From NCBI GenBank assembly GCA_964524705.1, contig CAZGDB010000007.1, forward strand, positions 1 through 59,375: a stretch of 59,375 nucleotides of DNA, given 5' to 3'. Shown here piece by piece: positions 33,429-41,916 of the stretch (positions are counted from its first letter, which is position 1; each line of letters starts with the position of its first letter). A program made the translations under genes and the position numbers. The stretch comes from CAZGDB01 sp964524705 (lineage in GTDB: Bacteria > Pseudomonadota > Gammaproteobacteria > Berkiellales > Berkiellaceae). The notes under the pieces are model-generated. The model ran no database searches, was not told where the DNA came from, and was given only the letters and a program-made list of their open reading frames with translations.

Positions 33429-34853
33429 ATGCAACAAAAAATAGTACCGGTGATCTTAGCCGGCGGCTTAGGGACACGATTATGGCCACTTTCCCGTGCA
33501 GCGTATCCTAAACAATTTTTAAGACCTCATGGGGAACAAACAAACAGTTTATTACAAAATACTTTAGAGCGTGTACAAGCCGTATTGCCAGACTCTAAAA
33601 TATGGATTGTGACCCAAGAGGAACAACGTTTTTTAGTCCAAGCCCAAGTGCAAGCTTTAGGAATTGAAAATTTTCAGATTATTTTAGAACCCAGTGGGAA
33701 AAATACGGCAACCAGTATCGGTTTAGCCGCCATGGCTAATCCACACGCTTTATTATGGGTCTTACCTTCAGACCATCAATTACCTGATACTCATGGCTTA
33801 GAATTAGCGCTAGCGCAAGGGGTGGAGTTAGCCGCCACAGCACACGTGTTATTTGGGGTAAAACCCCAAAGACCTGAAACTGGGTATGGGTATATTTTGC
33901 CACAAGCAGATGCTTTAGCAGGGTATAAAGTGGCAGCTTTTATTGAAAAACCTAACTTAGAAAAAGCCACCCAACTCTTAGCCAGTGGACAGTATTATTG
34001 GAATAGCGGTATCTTTTTATTATCTTCAGAATTATATATTCAAGATTTATTACGCTATAACAGGGGTTTTCAACCGCTGATCGCAGCCTGGGAACAACGC
34101 ACTCAAGATGGGGCATTTGTTCGTCCTGCAGCAGATGCGTTTGACGCATTACCCGTAGATTCTATTGATTATGCAGTATTAGAAAAATCTAATATGACCC
34201 GCATGGTCCATTTAGAAGGCGAATGGGAAGATTTAGGGACGTTTGCAAAATTATCGAAATTGTACCCTGAAGATCCTTATGGAAATACGGTAGAAGGACA
34301 AGGGGTGTTACAAAATTGTAAAAATACCTTTATACATGCACAAACTGGTCCTAAAGTGGTAGCTGTGGGTTTAGAGAATACCGTCATTATTGCGACCCAA
34401 GATGTAGTACTGGCCTTTGCTGCAGCACAAGAACATTCTTTAAAAACCGTGGTAGAAATGCTGAAGCAGCAAGGTAAAACGGAAATCACCTATCATCCAA
34501 CGACCTATAGACCTTGGGGTGAATTTGAATGCTTACACGCTGGAGAAGGATTTTTAGTGAAAAGAATTACCGTTTACCCTGGTGGACGTTTATCTTTACA
34601 GCGGCATCAACATCGTGCAGAACATTGGGTGGTGTTGAAAGGCACGGCTTGGGTGCAACGTGGAGAAGACCAATGTCGCTTAACACAAAATCAATCCATA
34701 GATATTCCCTTAGGAGCCATACATCGTTTGGAAAATCTTGGTACAGATATATTGGAAATTGTGGAGGTACAATCAGGAACTGTAATTTCAGAGGATGATA
34801 TTGAACGTTTAGAAGATACGTACGGTCGAATTAATCAAAAAACAGTAGTTTAA
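33429..34853 (+). CDS. manC: Mannose-1-phosphate guanylyltransferase / mannose-6-phosphate isomerase
   Basis: A 474-residue bifunctional (type II) enzyme. The N-terminal transferase has ILAGGLGTRLWPLSR, WVLPSDHQL and AAFIEKP; the C-terminal cupin isomerase (about 350-465) has RPWGEFE, RLSLQRHQHRAEHWVVLKG and the metal-binding His. It makes GDP-mannose, the substrate of gmd at 44665, although it sits about 10 kb from that operon. AGAAAGGGAATTTC precedes the ATG. No phosphomannomutase is in the window. The ankyrin gene follows after 13 bases. Confidence 0.96.
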   Translation: MQQKIVPVILAGGLGTRLWPLSRAAYPKQFLRPHGEQTNSLLQNTLERVQAVLPDSKIWIVTQEEQRFLVQAQVQALGIENFQIILEPSGKNTATSIGLAAMANPHALLWVLPSDHQLPDTHGLELALAQGVELAATAHVLFGVKPQRPETGYGYILPQADALAGYKVAAFIEKPNLEKATQLLASGQYYWNSGIFLLSSELYIQDLLRYNRGFQPLIAAWEQRTQDGAFVRPAADAFDALPVDSIDYAVLEKSNMTRMVHLEGEWEDLGTFAKLSKLYPEDPYGNTVEGQGVLQNCKNTFIHAQTGPKVVAVGLENTVIIATQDVVLAFAAAQEHSLKTVVEMLKQQGKTEITYHPTTYRPWGEFECLHAGEGFLVKRITVYPGGRLSLQRHQHRAEHWVVLKGTAWVQRGEDQCRLTQNQSIDIPLGAIHRLENLGTDILEIVEVQSGTVISEDDIERLEDTYGRINQKTVV

Positions 34854-34866
34854 AGGAAGAAACGAT

Positions 34867-35502
34867 ATGCCAAAATTAACAAAAGAACAAAAAGCAAAAA
34901 TTTTTGCAGCTGTAAGCAGTGGAGATGTTGCTTTTATTAATGGAATAAAGCAAAAAAATAAAGAACTTTTGGAGTGTACTAATGTGCATGGAGATCAGCC
35001 TTTACATGTTGCTATTCGTAATAAACAAAAAGAGGTTTTCAAGGCCTTATTAGCCAAAGGGGTTACCGTGCAACATGCCAATAAAATGGGACACACACCT
35101 TTACATGTGGCTGCATTATGCGGTGAAGTAGAGCTTGCAACAATATTACTACGGGAACATAGGTATATCTTATCTGTTTTAAATGCAAAGGATACAAAAA
35201 ACCGTACTCCGTTAGATTGTGCAAGGGATAAAAAAAATACTTACATGATCGCACTGCTTTTAACAGAAGGCGCTACAGGACAACCAACGCTAGTAGAGCG
35301 TATAGGAGCTGCAATGGCAACTACAATATTTGGAATCTCTGCTCCTGCCGTACCAGTTGCAGCAGCACGCACTGCTGTCACTGCAGAAGATTTCGATCTA
35401 AACGAATGGGAGATAGTTTCTTCAGAAGAAGATGAGGGTGTGCTTATTGAGGGGTCGGCGTTGAATTTAAAGAACGACGGGTTTTTCCCATCTCCCAAGT
35501 AG
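34867..35502 (+). CDS. Small ankyrin-repeat protein with acidic tail
   Basis: A 211-residue protein with three ankyrin repeats (about residues 37-140: HGDQPLHVAIRNKQKEVFK, MGHTPLHVAALCGEVELAT, KNRTPLDCARDKKNTYMIA). A hydrophobic, Ala-rich patch (about 150-176) follows, then an acidic tail EWEIVSSEEDEGVLIE. The tail resembles the glutamate-rich C-terminal blocks that help Dot/Icm secretion in Legionella; that is inference. AAAGGAAGAAACGAT precedes the ATG. It is probably transcribed with manC, and its last 59 bases overlap the end of the convergent F-box gene. Confidence 0.85.
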   Translation: MPKLTKEQKAKIFAAVSSGDVAFINGIKQKNKELLECTNVHGDQPLHVAIRNKQKEVFKALLAKGVTVQHANKMGHTPLHVAALCGEVELATILLREHRYILSVLNAKDTKNRTPLDCARDKKNTYMIALLLTEGATGQPTLVERIGAAMATTIFGISAPAVPVAAARTAVTAEDFDLNEWEIVSSEEDEGVLIEGSALNLKNDGFFPSPK

Positions 35503-36823
35503 GTGTTTCAGCTCTAGAAACACGTGGACTAGTACTAGTGTCGTCTAGGGGGGATAAGGGAGAAAATACGAGGAATCTTTGTCGCATAAGGTCTAATATT
35601 TGTTCTTTCGACTGGGGGGATGCCAGATCCAATGCGGATTGTCCTGCGCGATTTTTCGCAAGAGGATCGGACCCCTGTTCCACTAAAAAGACAACCGTTT
35701 TTCTATTACCATGTTCGGTTGCGGCATGTAATGGTGTATTCCAGCATTCGTCTATAAAATCAACCACGAGTTTCAGGCTGAAGGGTCTTGATAAAACCTC
35801 TCTTACAACAGAGGGGGATCGTGTAGCAGCAGTCATGTGTGCATACGTGGAAGCAGGAACATTTTCAGTGGGGGTGAAGATGTTCATCCCCGAGACTAAA
35901 AGATATTGAATAAGGGATTTATGAGGATGCTCGAGTACTTTTTTAAAGAGATCTCGTACATTCTTTAGGCGAGAGAAGAGCGTAGTATGAACATAAATGC
36001 CCTCAATAAATTCCTTGATTGTAATGCTAGGATTTTTTAGTAATTTTTTCATTTTGTTATAACTGATATCTCGCTTCTTTATTTCCACGCTTTCACAAAA
36101 GTGACGCCCTTTTTCTAAAAGGATTTGGCTAAAGCATAGATCTAGTTTTTCTAGCATTGCTGCATTCGTATCTTGCGGTAAAAAATGTTGTTCTGGTATC
36201 TGAGATAACTTGGGTGCCTGATTACAAAATTCATCCAGTATTTTTTGAGTAATAGGATAGAATTGTGCAGGGGTCAGTACTTGGGCTAAAGGTTCTAGTT
36301 GTTCTAATTTTTCTGGTAGCGAGAGATAAGGTACGGCTTCTATGAGTTGCTGTATAATAATCGCTTCTTCGTCTTGAGAGAGAAATGTACGTTTTTTATT
36401 AAGCTCTAAGCTTAAAAAACGAGGAATAAAAGAAAACCAAGTGGCATTTTCAGATCTGAGCCAAAAACTAAGTTTTGTAGGATTTTGACGCATGAGCTTT
36501 AATTCTATGGCGTGTGCAGGATGTAAGTATTGGCCTCTCTCCGGTGAAGCATATTTTTCAAGCATATTGACTAACTTTTCTAATGATGTAGGCTCTGCAT
36601 GTTTTGCGGGCGTCGGCAAATATCTGTGTAAAAAAAGTTTGTGGTTTGTTTTAGCGAACACGCTTTCCAGAGCTTGGTTCGTTAACCGATTGAATAATCT
36701 GGATAAACGTCCTAGCCTGAGGAGCTCAGGGGGATCTAATCGCTGTAAAATGAGCCTTAAGATATCTTCTGGTAAATTAGAAAGACGAGAATTACGTGTG
36801 GATACGCGTGGTTGTCGTTTCAT
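35444..36823 (-). CDS. F-box and ankyrin protein
   Basis: A 459-residue protein. Residues 14-55 form an F-box (LSNLPEDILRLILQRLDPPE, then LLRLGRLSRLFNRLTNQ), the eukaryotic Skp1-binding module that brings targets to SCF ubiquitin ligases. A helical middle follows, and two ankyrin repeats stand near 355-413 (CWNTPLHAATEHGNRKTVVF, NRAGQSALDLA). The tail is Ser/Thr/Pro-rich. Bacteria have no SCF, so the F-box implies action inside a eukaryotic cell; F-box effectors with ankyrin repeats are known from Legionella. Its C-terminal 19 codons lie antisense to the ankyrin gene. Confidence 0.88.
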   Translation of the reverse strand: MKRQPRVSTRNSRLSNLPEDILRLILQRLDPPELLRLGRLSRLFNRLTNQALESVFAKTNHKLFLHRYLPTPAKHAEPTSLEKLVNMLEKYASPERGQYLHPAHAIELKLMRQNPTKLSFWLRSENATWFSFIPRFLSLELNKKRTFLSQDEEAIIIQQLIEAVPYLSLPEKLEQLEPLAQVLTPAQFYPITQKILDEFCNQAPKLSQIPEQHFLPQDTNAAMLEKLDLCFSQILLEKGRHFCESVEIKKRDISYNKMKKLLKNPSITIKEFIEGIYVHTTLFSRLKNVRDLFKKVLEHPHKSLIQYLLVSGMNIFTPTENVPASTYAHMTAATRSPSVVREVLSRPFSLKLVVDFIDECWNTPLHAATEHGNRKTVVFLVEQGSDPLAKNRAGQSALDLASPQSKEQILDLMRQRFLVFSPLSPLDDTSTSPRVSRAETPTWEMGKTRRSLNSTPTPQ

Positions 36824-36975
36824 CCTGTCTCTCTAATTTTTAGTTATAATGCATACTATTATTATTCCCTGATTTTGTCAAAAAGTGTGGATACCCGTCC
36901 TTAATGGTCCTAAATAGCGCTAAAACTATAAAAATAGTGCTCCAAAATCATCAAAAAAGGCTTACAATAGAGTTT

Positions 36976-37338
36976 GGGGGCGATTGGCTTCGACAGAGGT
37001 TGAGAGACTCTAAAGTGCATGCCGAGTAGCCGGTGTATCTCGTAAAACTATACTGGAAAAAACATAGATGCAAACGATAACATCTACGCAGAAAAAGGGG
37101 TGAAAGCCGCCTAACTGCCCTTGTAGTTCGGACATGCCTATGTATCTGAACTATGGGGTAAATGACCATAGGATCGCAAACGGCCTAGCCTTGGGACCGG
37201 TTGTTAAACAGAAGAGGCTCGTGTTGAGACTGACTTGTCGGTTCTTTGGTCTTAACACTAAAAATAGAACCAACTGAGCATGGAGATCTTTGAGTTGATG
37301 GCTTGTGGACGCGGGTTCAATTCCCGCCGCCTCCACCA
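36976..37338 (+). ncRNA. ssrA: Transfer-messenger RNA
   Basis: The 5' end GGGGGCGATTGGCTTCGACA and the 3' end GGTTCAATTCCCGCCGCCTCCACCA positions (37314-37338) are classic tmRNA; GGGGGCG (36976-36982) pairs with CGCCTCC near the 3' end, and CCA is encoded. The tag frame starts at GCA 37070 and ends at TAA 37112, giving ANDNIYAEKGVKAA. A -10 box TACAAT (36963-36968) fits a transcript start at 36976. Protein frames across this region are spurious. tmRNA frees stalled ribosomes and tags the unfinished protein. Confidence 0.97.
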
Positions 37339-37380
37339 CTTATTCCTATTTTTCTATTCCAAATCTGTCTTAAAATTTAC

Positions 37381-37426
37381 AATTATCTCTAATCAATACC
37401 AATAATGTATATTATTGGAGATAATT
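37381..37426. repeat. Interrupted inverted repeat downstream of ssrA
   Basis: AATTATCTC (37381-37389) is the inverse of GAGATAATT (37418-37426). Inside, CCAATAAT (37399-37406) pairs with ATTATTGG (37411-37418) around a four-base loop. There is no T run, so a terminator is unlikely. It could be an operator for the AhpD-like gene 117 bases on, or a small mobile palindrome. Confidence 0.55.
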
Positions 37427-37542
37427 CCATATAATCATATTATGCGCTGTAGTATCTCAGCACGAAACATTTGCCACATGAAATTATGAATTCAAGCATG
37501 ATTTGAGAACTTTTTAAGATTTATCTAATGCCGGAGTGACGC

Positions 37543-38079
37543 ATGCAACAATCGATATATTATCCTTGGTACGTAAAAATTATTTTTTGGTTACAAAAAA
37601 GAAATTATGGCGTTATTTTAAACTCCGCTTTAATATGGGCAAAGTCCCCGATAGTTTTTTTGGGATTATCTTGGTTGTACGCAAGTCTCGAGAGGAAAAA
37701 ATCTCCAATTGCACCCGTGTTGCGTACGCTAATCATTGTCCGTGTTTCTCAAATTAACGGATGTGCTTTTTGTATCGACCTCAATACTTCCGTCTTATGC
37801 AAAAGAGGAGTTAGTCTTGAGAAAGCTCAAGCATTGACGTATTGGAAGCAGAGTGAGCTCTTTTCTGATCTAGAAAAGTTAGTACTGGAATATACAGAAG
37901 TAGTGACTGATTCAAATCAAAAAATTAGTGAAGCCTTAAAACATCAAATACAATCTTATTTTAGCGAAGAGGAGATTGTTGAAATAACTGCACTCATCGC
38001 TTTTCAAAATATGTCTACTAAATTTAATAATGCCTTTGGAGTCGCACCTCAGGGGTTTTGCGGGATTGATTCACATTAG
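37543..38079 (+). CDS. AhpD / carboxymuconolactone decarboxylase-like protein
   Basis: A 178-residue helical protein of the AhpD-like family. The redox motif reads INGCAFCIDLNTS (Cys-Ala-Phe-Cys, near residues 77-80) and is followed by the helix pair LEKAQALTYWKQSELFSDLEKLVLEYTEVVTD. Such proteins work as peroxidase or disulfide partners. GGAGTGACGC precedes the ATG. It is a single gene, with ssrA upstream and a convergent ABC transporter downstream. Confidence 0.88.
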   Translation: MQQSIYYPWYVKIIFWLQKRNYGVILNSALIWAKSPIVFLGLSWLYASLERKKSPIAPVLRTLIIVRVSQINGCAFCIDLNTSVLCKRGVSLEKAQALTYWKQSELFSDLEKLVLEYTEVVTDSNQKISEALKHQIQSYFSEEEIVEITALIAFQNMSTKFNNAFGVAPQGFCGIDSH

Positions 38080-38099
38080 TCTGTGGTTGAGAAAAAGAA

Positions 38100-38130
38100 G
38101 CGTTATTACTAATTTTATTAGTAATAACGC
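38100..38130. terminator. Shared terminator hairpin between convergent genes
   Basis: A perfect 14-base stem (GCGTTATTACTAAT at 38100-38113, its inverse at 38117-38130) with a three-base loop. On the minus strand it is followed by TTCTTTTTCTC, so it best serves the ABC transporter gene ending at 38159; on the plus strand no T run follows. Confidence 0.7.
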
Positions 38131-38158
38131 AATCAAATGTTAATCTCTTTGAACAGGC

Positions 38159-39886
38159 TTAGGCTGGAACAGCATCTGTCGTAGCACTTGCTGCAGTATG
38201 ATCTAAACGTACAATCCGATGATGATAAGCCGCTAAACTTTGAGTATGCCCAATCGTTAATAGGGTAATCTCTGGACAATACTGGAAGAGCATTTCAAAT
38301 AATTGTTTTTCTTGTGCCGCACTTAAAGCGGAAGTTGGTTCATCTAAAAGCGCGACTTTTGGCTTTGTTAAAAATAAGCGTATAAACCCAATGCGCTGCT
38401 GTTCACCCAAAGAGAGTTGATTCGACCAATCTTGTTCGGTTTCTAAATGCGGAATTAAATATGCAAGATCTAAAGCTTCTAATTGTGCGATGACTGCCGC
38501 TGTGGTGTGCGCATTTTGTGTATGGGGATATACTAAACACTGATACAGGTTTTCAAAGGGTAAATAAGGTTTTTGTGGCAATATAAAGACGGGCTCAGAG
38601 GGAACTAGGAGCGTGCCTTCAGCATACGGCCATAAACCTGCGGTGAGGCGCGCCAGCGTACTTTTACCCGTACCACTATTGCCCAGCAACAATACACGTT
38701 CTTTAGGGTGAACAGTCAATTGGAAAGGGTGCTCTAAGATAGGTTCACCAGAAGGTTTATTAATCGCTTTAAAATCATATTGGAGGGCAGAGCTGTTTTG
38801 TTGATGCATGGCAACGGTATGCGGTGGGTGCTCAATCGGTGTATTCATGTGTTGTTCAAGCTCGTGGATCCGTTTGAGGGAGGCTGTCCAAGCTGCGAGT
38901 TCTTTATAGTTGGTAATAAAAACAGAGCAGGCGGTTAGTACAGCAGCAAATGCGCCTGGTACTTGCATAAATTCACCAAATGACAATGCGCCATTAAAAT
39001 ACATCGGGGCAGCAATGACACCAGTAAAGATGGCAGTCCGTTTAAGATAAACATTTTGTATTAGATCGATATAAACCTTACATTTTAAAATTTTATAATA
39101 ATTTTTGGTGACGCCTAAAAAAGCATCAAATAAAGATCTCTGTTCAAAGTTTTCAGCCTGAAAGAGCGCAATAGATTCGCGATTTTCACGTAAACGTACT
39201 AAGCGATATCTAAAGTTTGCTTCTTTTTGTTCTTGTTCAACGTCTAAGTTAATGAGTTTCTTGCCAATCAAATGCATCAGGCCAGAACCGAGGATGGCAT
39301 ACCCTAAAGCACCCCAGACTAAATAACCATGAAAAGTATAAGGGATATCAAATAGGGTGATAATGAGACCTTTGGAAAGCCCCCAAAGGATACCAATAAA
39401 ACACACCACACATAAAAATTCATGAAAAAAATCAAAAACTAACGTAATACTTAAAGTGCTGAAGTTGTTTAAGTCTTGGCTAATACGTTGATCTGGATTA
39501 TCAATAGGATGTGTACGGTTCATCATATGGTAATACGTTTGTTGAGAAAGCCAGCCTTTCAAAAAGTATTGCGTTTGCCATTGTCGCCATCTGAAACTTA
39601 AGAATGCACTTAAAAAACTTGTGGAAATAAACAAAGCTAACATGCATCCTACGTTGTAGACCATTGCGAAAATGTGCGTATAAAAAGCAGGAGTGTTTTT
39701 TTGTTGTACGGCATCAAAAAAAGAGGCATACCATTGATTGACGATGACCGTAAAATATACAGATAACGTCATTAATATAATTAAACCTACAAAAATCCCA
39801 ATTGCTAGATAGCGATCTGGTGATTGTAGAAAACCACGAACTAATCGCCAAAACGTTTTTGCTAATGGATGTTTGCGAAAGAGCAT
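38159..39886 (-). CDS. SbmA/YddA-like ABC transporter (fused permease and ATPase)
   Basis: A 575-residue protein of the ABC_membrane_2 (SbmA/BacA, peroxisomal ALD) class. Residues about 25-320 hold six membrane segments with the family motifs RISQDLNNFS and NFRYRLVRLRENRESIALF. The cassette has Walker A LLGNSGTGKST, signature LSLGEQQRIGF and Walker B VALLDEPTSAL. Relatives import peptides or cobalamin-like molecules; the substrate here is open. I start at ATG 39886 (MLFRKHPLAKTFWRL) with GGGA upstream; the frame upstream would need a TTG. Confidence 0.9.
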   Translation of the reverse strand: MLFRKHPLAKTFWRLVRGFLQSPDRYLAIGIFVGLIILMTLSVYFTVIVNQWYASFFDAVQQKNTPAFYTHIFAMVYNVGCMLALFISTSFLSAFLSFRWRQWQTQYFLKGWLSQQTYYHMMNRTHPIDNPDQRISQDLNNFSTLSITLVFDFFHEFLCVVCFIGILWGLSKGLIITLFDIPYTFHGYLVWGALGYAILGSGLMHLIGKKLINLDVEQEQKEANFRYRLVRLRENRESIALFQAENFEQRSLFDAFLGVTKNYYKILKCKVYIDLIQNVYLKRTAIFTGVIAAPMYFNGALSFGEFMQVPGAFAAVLTACSVFITNYKELAAWTASLKRIHELEQHMNTPIEHPPHTVAMHQQNSSALQYDFKAINKPSGEPILEHPFQLTVHPKERVLLLGNSGTGKSTLARLTAGLWPYAEGTLLVPSEPVFILPQKPYLPFENLYQCLVYPHTQNAHTTAAVIAQLEALDLAYLIPHLETEQDWSNQLSLGEQQRIGFIRLFLTKPKVALLDEPTSALSAAQEKQLFEMLFQYCPEITLLTIGHTQSLAAYHHRIVRLDHTAASATTDAVPA

Positions 39887-40074
39887 GTGTATGTCCCACA
39901 AATAAGATATATAACTCAATTACATAGAAGGCATTCTATCAGGGTTGAGCGTGCGTACAAGGGCTAGGAACAGACAAATAATCACTTGCTAGCCTATTAG
40001 GCCTTTAGTATCCTCGCCGTGACTTGATATCTTCAAATATTAAGTTAACTAACGTCCATATTAAGGAGTTTACT

Positions 40075-40206
40075 ATGTCTATGTTAAGAATTCTTGCTGT
40101 CTTATGTATGACTTTCTTTGCGGGTACTTTGGCTGCAACGCAACCGGTTTGCCCAGAAGAGCCTTGTGAACATTCCAAGTCTGAGCCTAGAGGACCGAAC
40201 GCCTAA
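40075..40206 (+). CDS. Small secreted Cys-containing peptide (43 residues)
   Basis: MSMLRILAVLCMTFFAGTLA is a clear signal peptide, likely cut after LAA or LA, leaving about 23 residues with two Cys (QPVCPEEPCEHSKSEPRG). AAGGAG lies eight bases before the ATG at 40075. It stands 46 bases before the first of five TPS-domain genes on the same strand, likely the same transcript. I know no family for it. An accessory or signal for the TPS-domain proteins is possible by position only. Confidence 0.65.
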   Translation: MSMLRILAVLCMTFFAGTLAATQPVCPEEPCEHSKSEPRGPNA

Positions 40207-40252
40207 GCAGCATTGGTTTTAGGAAGACAAGTTTTATTCAAGGATGATGTGA

Positions 40253-41011
40253 ATGTTTAAAAATTTTATCGCTATAGCCGTAGCTATAGTGTCTACTGCT
40301 GTTCTGGCTTTGCCAGAAGAACCAACAGTAGTCTCAGGATTTGCACAGATTGCTAAGGGTGCAGATGTGTTACTGGTGACGCAAAATAGCGCGGCTTTAG
40401 TGATGGATTGGCGTGGTTTTAATATTGCAGCGCATGAAACAGTGCATTGTGTTATGCCTACTATTACAAGTGTTGCGGTACATCGCGTTCCTCATGCTTG
40501 GCGACCCACACAAATTGATGGGACGTTGATAGCGAACGGTCAAATTATTTTAATTAATCCCTCGGGAATTGTGATGAGCGGTACTGCGCGTATTGACGCG
40601 GCGAGTTTTATGGCAACTACTGCGAACACGACAGATTCCCCTTTAGATCCAAAGGCAAACTGGTTTTTTAAATCCGGTAGCAGCTCGGTGATTAATCGTG
40701 GTCAAATTACAGCAAAATATAGACACCAGGTGATTTTATTAGGTTCTACTGTCATTAATACAGGACGTATTCTGGGGCAAGGGCTAGATGTTTTTTTCTT
40801 ATCAGGCGCACAAGGTCTTAAATTTTTTAATGCTATGAACGATAATCATGCATATGTTGAGGTGCCTGCAAAAATAGGGTTACAGGGTAGTAATTTAATT
40901 GTTGCAGTCGGAATGCCTACATATTCTAATATTTTACCTGCGGCCATTAATATGGCAGGAATAGAACATACTAAAGTAGTGAATGTAGGTCATACTTTAG
41001 TTTTACGTTAA
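40253..41011 (+). CDS. Stand-alone TPS-domain (haemagglutinin N-terminal) protein 1
   Basis: A 252-residue exported protein. After a signal peptide (1-19, ending LA), the whole mature part is one two-partner-secretion domain of beta-helix type: WRGFNIAAHETVHCVMP, QIDGTLIANGQIILINPSGI (NPxGI motif near residue 103), then short beta-helix turns GQITA, GSTVINTGRIL. It lacks the long repeat fibre that TpsA adhesins carry after this domain. The ending INMAGIEHTKVVNVGHTLVL is shared with the other four. It has a mature Cys. AAGGATGATGTGA precedes the ATG. No TpsB pore is in the window. Confidence 0.85.
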   Translation: MFKNFIAIAVAIVSTAVLALPEEPTVVSGFAQIAKGADVLLVTQNSAALVMDWRGFNIAAHETVHCVMPTITSVAVHRVPHAWRPTQIDGTLIANGQIILINPSGIVMSGTARIDAASFMATTANTTDSPLDPKANWFFKSGSSSVINRGQITAKYRHQVILLGSTVINTGRILGQGLDVFFLSGAQGLKFFNAMNDNHAYVEVPAKIGLQGSNLIVAVGMPTYSNILPAAINMAGIEHTKVVNVGHTLVLR

Positions 41012-41031
41012 TAAAAAAAGGAAGTTTTGAT

Positions 41032-41799
41032 ATGTTTAAAAGTAGTCTTTTGGTTGGTTTTTTGTCGTTATTGAGTGCGTCGGTGTATGCATTACCTCAG
41101 TTTTCTACAGCGATAGGAGGGGTGAGCGTTATTCAGCAGCAAAACACCTGTACTGTAGATCTGAAAAATAATGCAGCATGGATTAGTTGGAAAGAATTTA
41201 ATGTTGCGCAAAATGAAACTGTTAATTTTAAAATGAAGCCTAATGGATTGGTGGTCAATCAAATCGTGGGTTTAAATAAACCTTCCCAGATTGACGGTAC
41301 GTTAATTGCCAGTGGGGATGTGGTTTTTATTAATCATTCAGGGATTATGTTTGGGCCGACTGCACAGTTGGATGTGGGTGGGTTATTGGCAACCACTGCT
41401 TCGATAACGAAACCTTATTCTTTAGATATCTTGAAATATCTGCCAGGTGCAGGACAAGTGATTAACCAAGGTACGATTCGAGTTGCGTTGGGAGGTTTTG
41501 TAACTTTTTTAGGGCCTGATGCGATTAATACCGGTAAAATAGAAGGTCGATATATTAATATTTCCTTACTGATTGGCAATAAAGGGTTAGCGTATTGGAA
41601 TGCTTTGGGTAATGATAATGCAGTGGTTGCGCAATTAAAACGAGAGGGTACTAAAACCGATTTAGAGAATGGGGGGACGCTTTTTACCTTAGGTACACCT
41701 AATGCTGCTAAAACGGCGCTTTATCCAGTGTCTATTAATATTGAAGGGTTAGCACATCAAAAAGTTGTAGATGCAGGCAATAGCTTACAATTGCTTTAA
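41032..41799 (+). CDS. Stand-alone TPS-domain protein 2
   Basis: A 255-residue paralogue, 20 bases after copy 1. Signal peptide about 1-20 (ending VYA). The core reads WISWKEFNVAQNETVNFKM, QIDGTLIASGDVVFINHSGI, AQLDVGGLLATTA, GAGQVINQGTIRVALGG, and it ends INIEGLAHQKVVDAGNSLQLL. The NPxGI motif is NHSGI here. Compared with copy 1 it has an insertion near residue 220 before the last strand. It is probably co-transcribed with copy 1; a hairpin follows it. Confidence 0.87.
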   Translation: MFKSSLLVGFLSLLSASVYALPQFSTAIGGVSVIQQQNTCTVDLKNNAAWISWKEFNVAQNETVNFKMKPNGLVVNQIVGLNKPSQIDGTLIASGDVVFINHSGIMFGPTAQLDVGGLLATTASITKPYSLDILKYLPGAGQVINQGTIRVALGGFVTFLGPDAINTGKIEGRYINISLLIGNKGLAYWNALGNDNAVVAQLKREGTKTDLENGGTLFTLGTPNAAKTALYPVSINIEGLAHQKVVDAGNSLQLL

Positions 41800-41827
41800 A
41801 GGTTGTGTTTTTTATTATTGTATGCCG

Positions 41828-41859
41828 GCAAGTCCTTTACTGAGAAAAGGGCTTGCTTT
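41828..41859 (+). terminator. Hairpin after TPS-domain gene 2
   Basis: GCAAGTCCTTT (41828-41838) pairs with AAAGGGCTTGC (41846-41856) with one G-T pair, and three T follow. It could be a weak terminator, separating copies 1-2 from copy 3. Confidence 0.5.
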
Positions 41860-41916
41860 ACACTTGACGCGTTATGACTTTTTTGTGATCAGAATATTTA
41901 TAAAAAGGAAGAATAT

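Noticed and set aside
36951..37339. Two short minus-strand protein frames over ssrA
   Set aside because: The bases form a complete tmRNA with paired ends, tag frame and CCA; protein frames here are chance.
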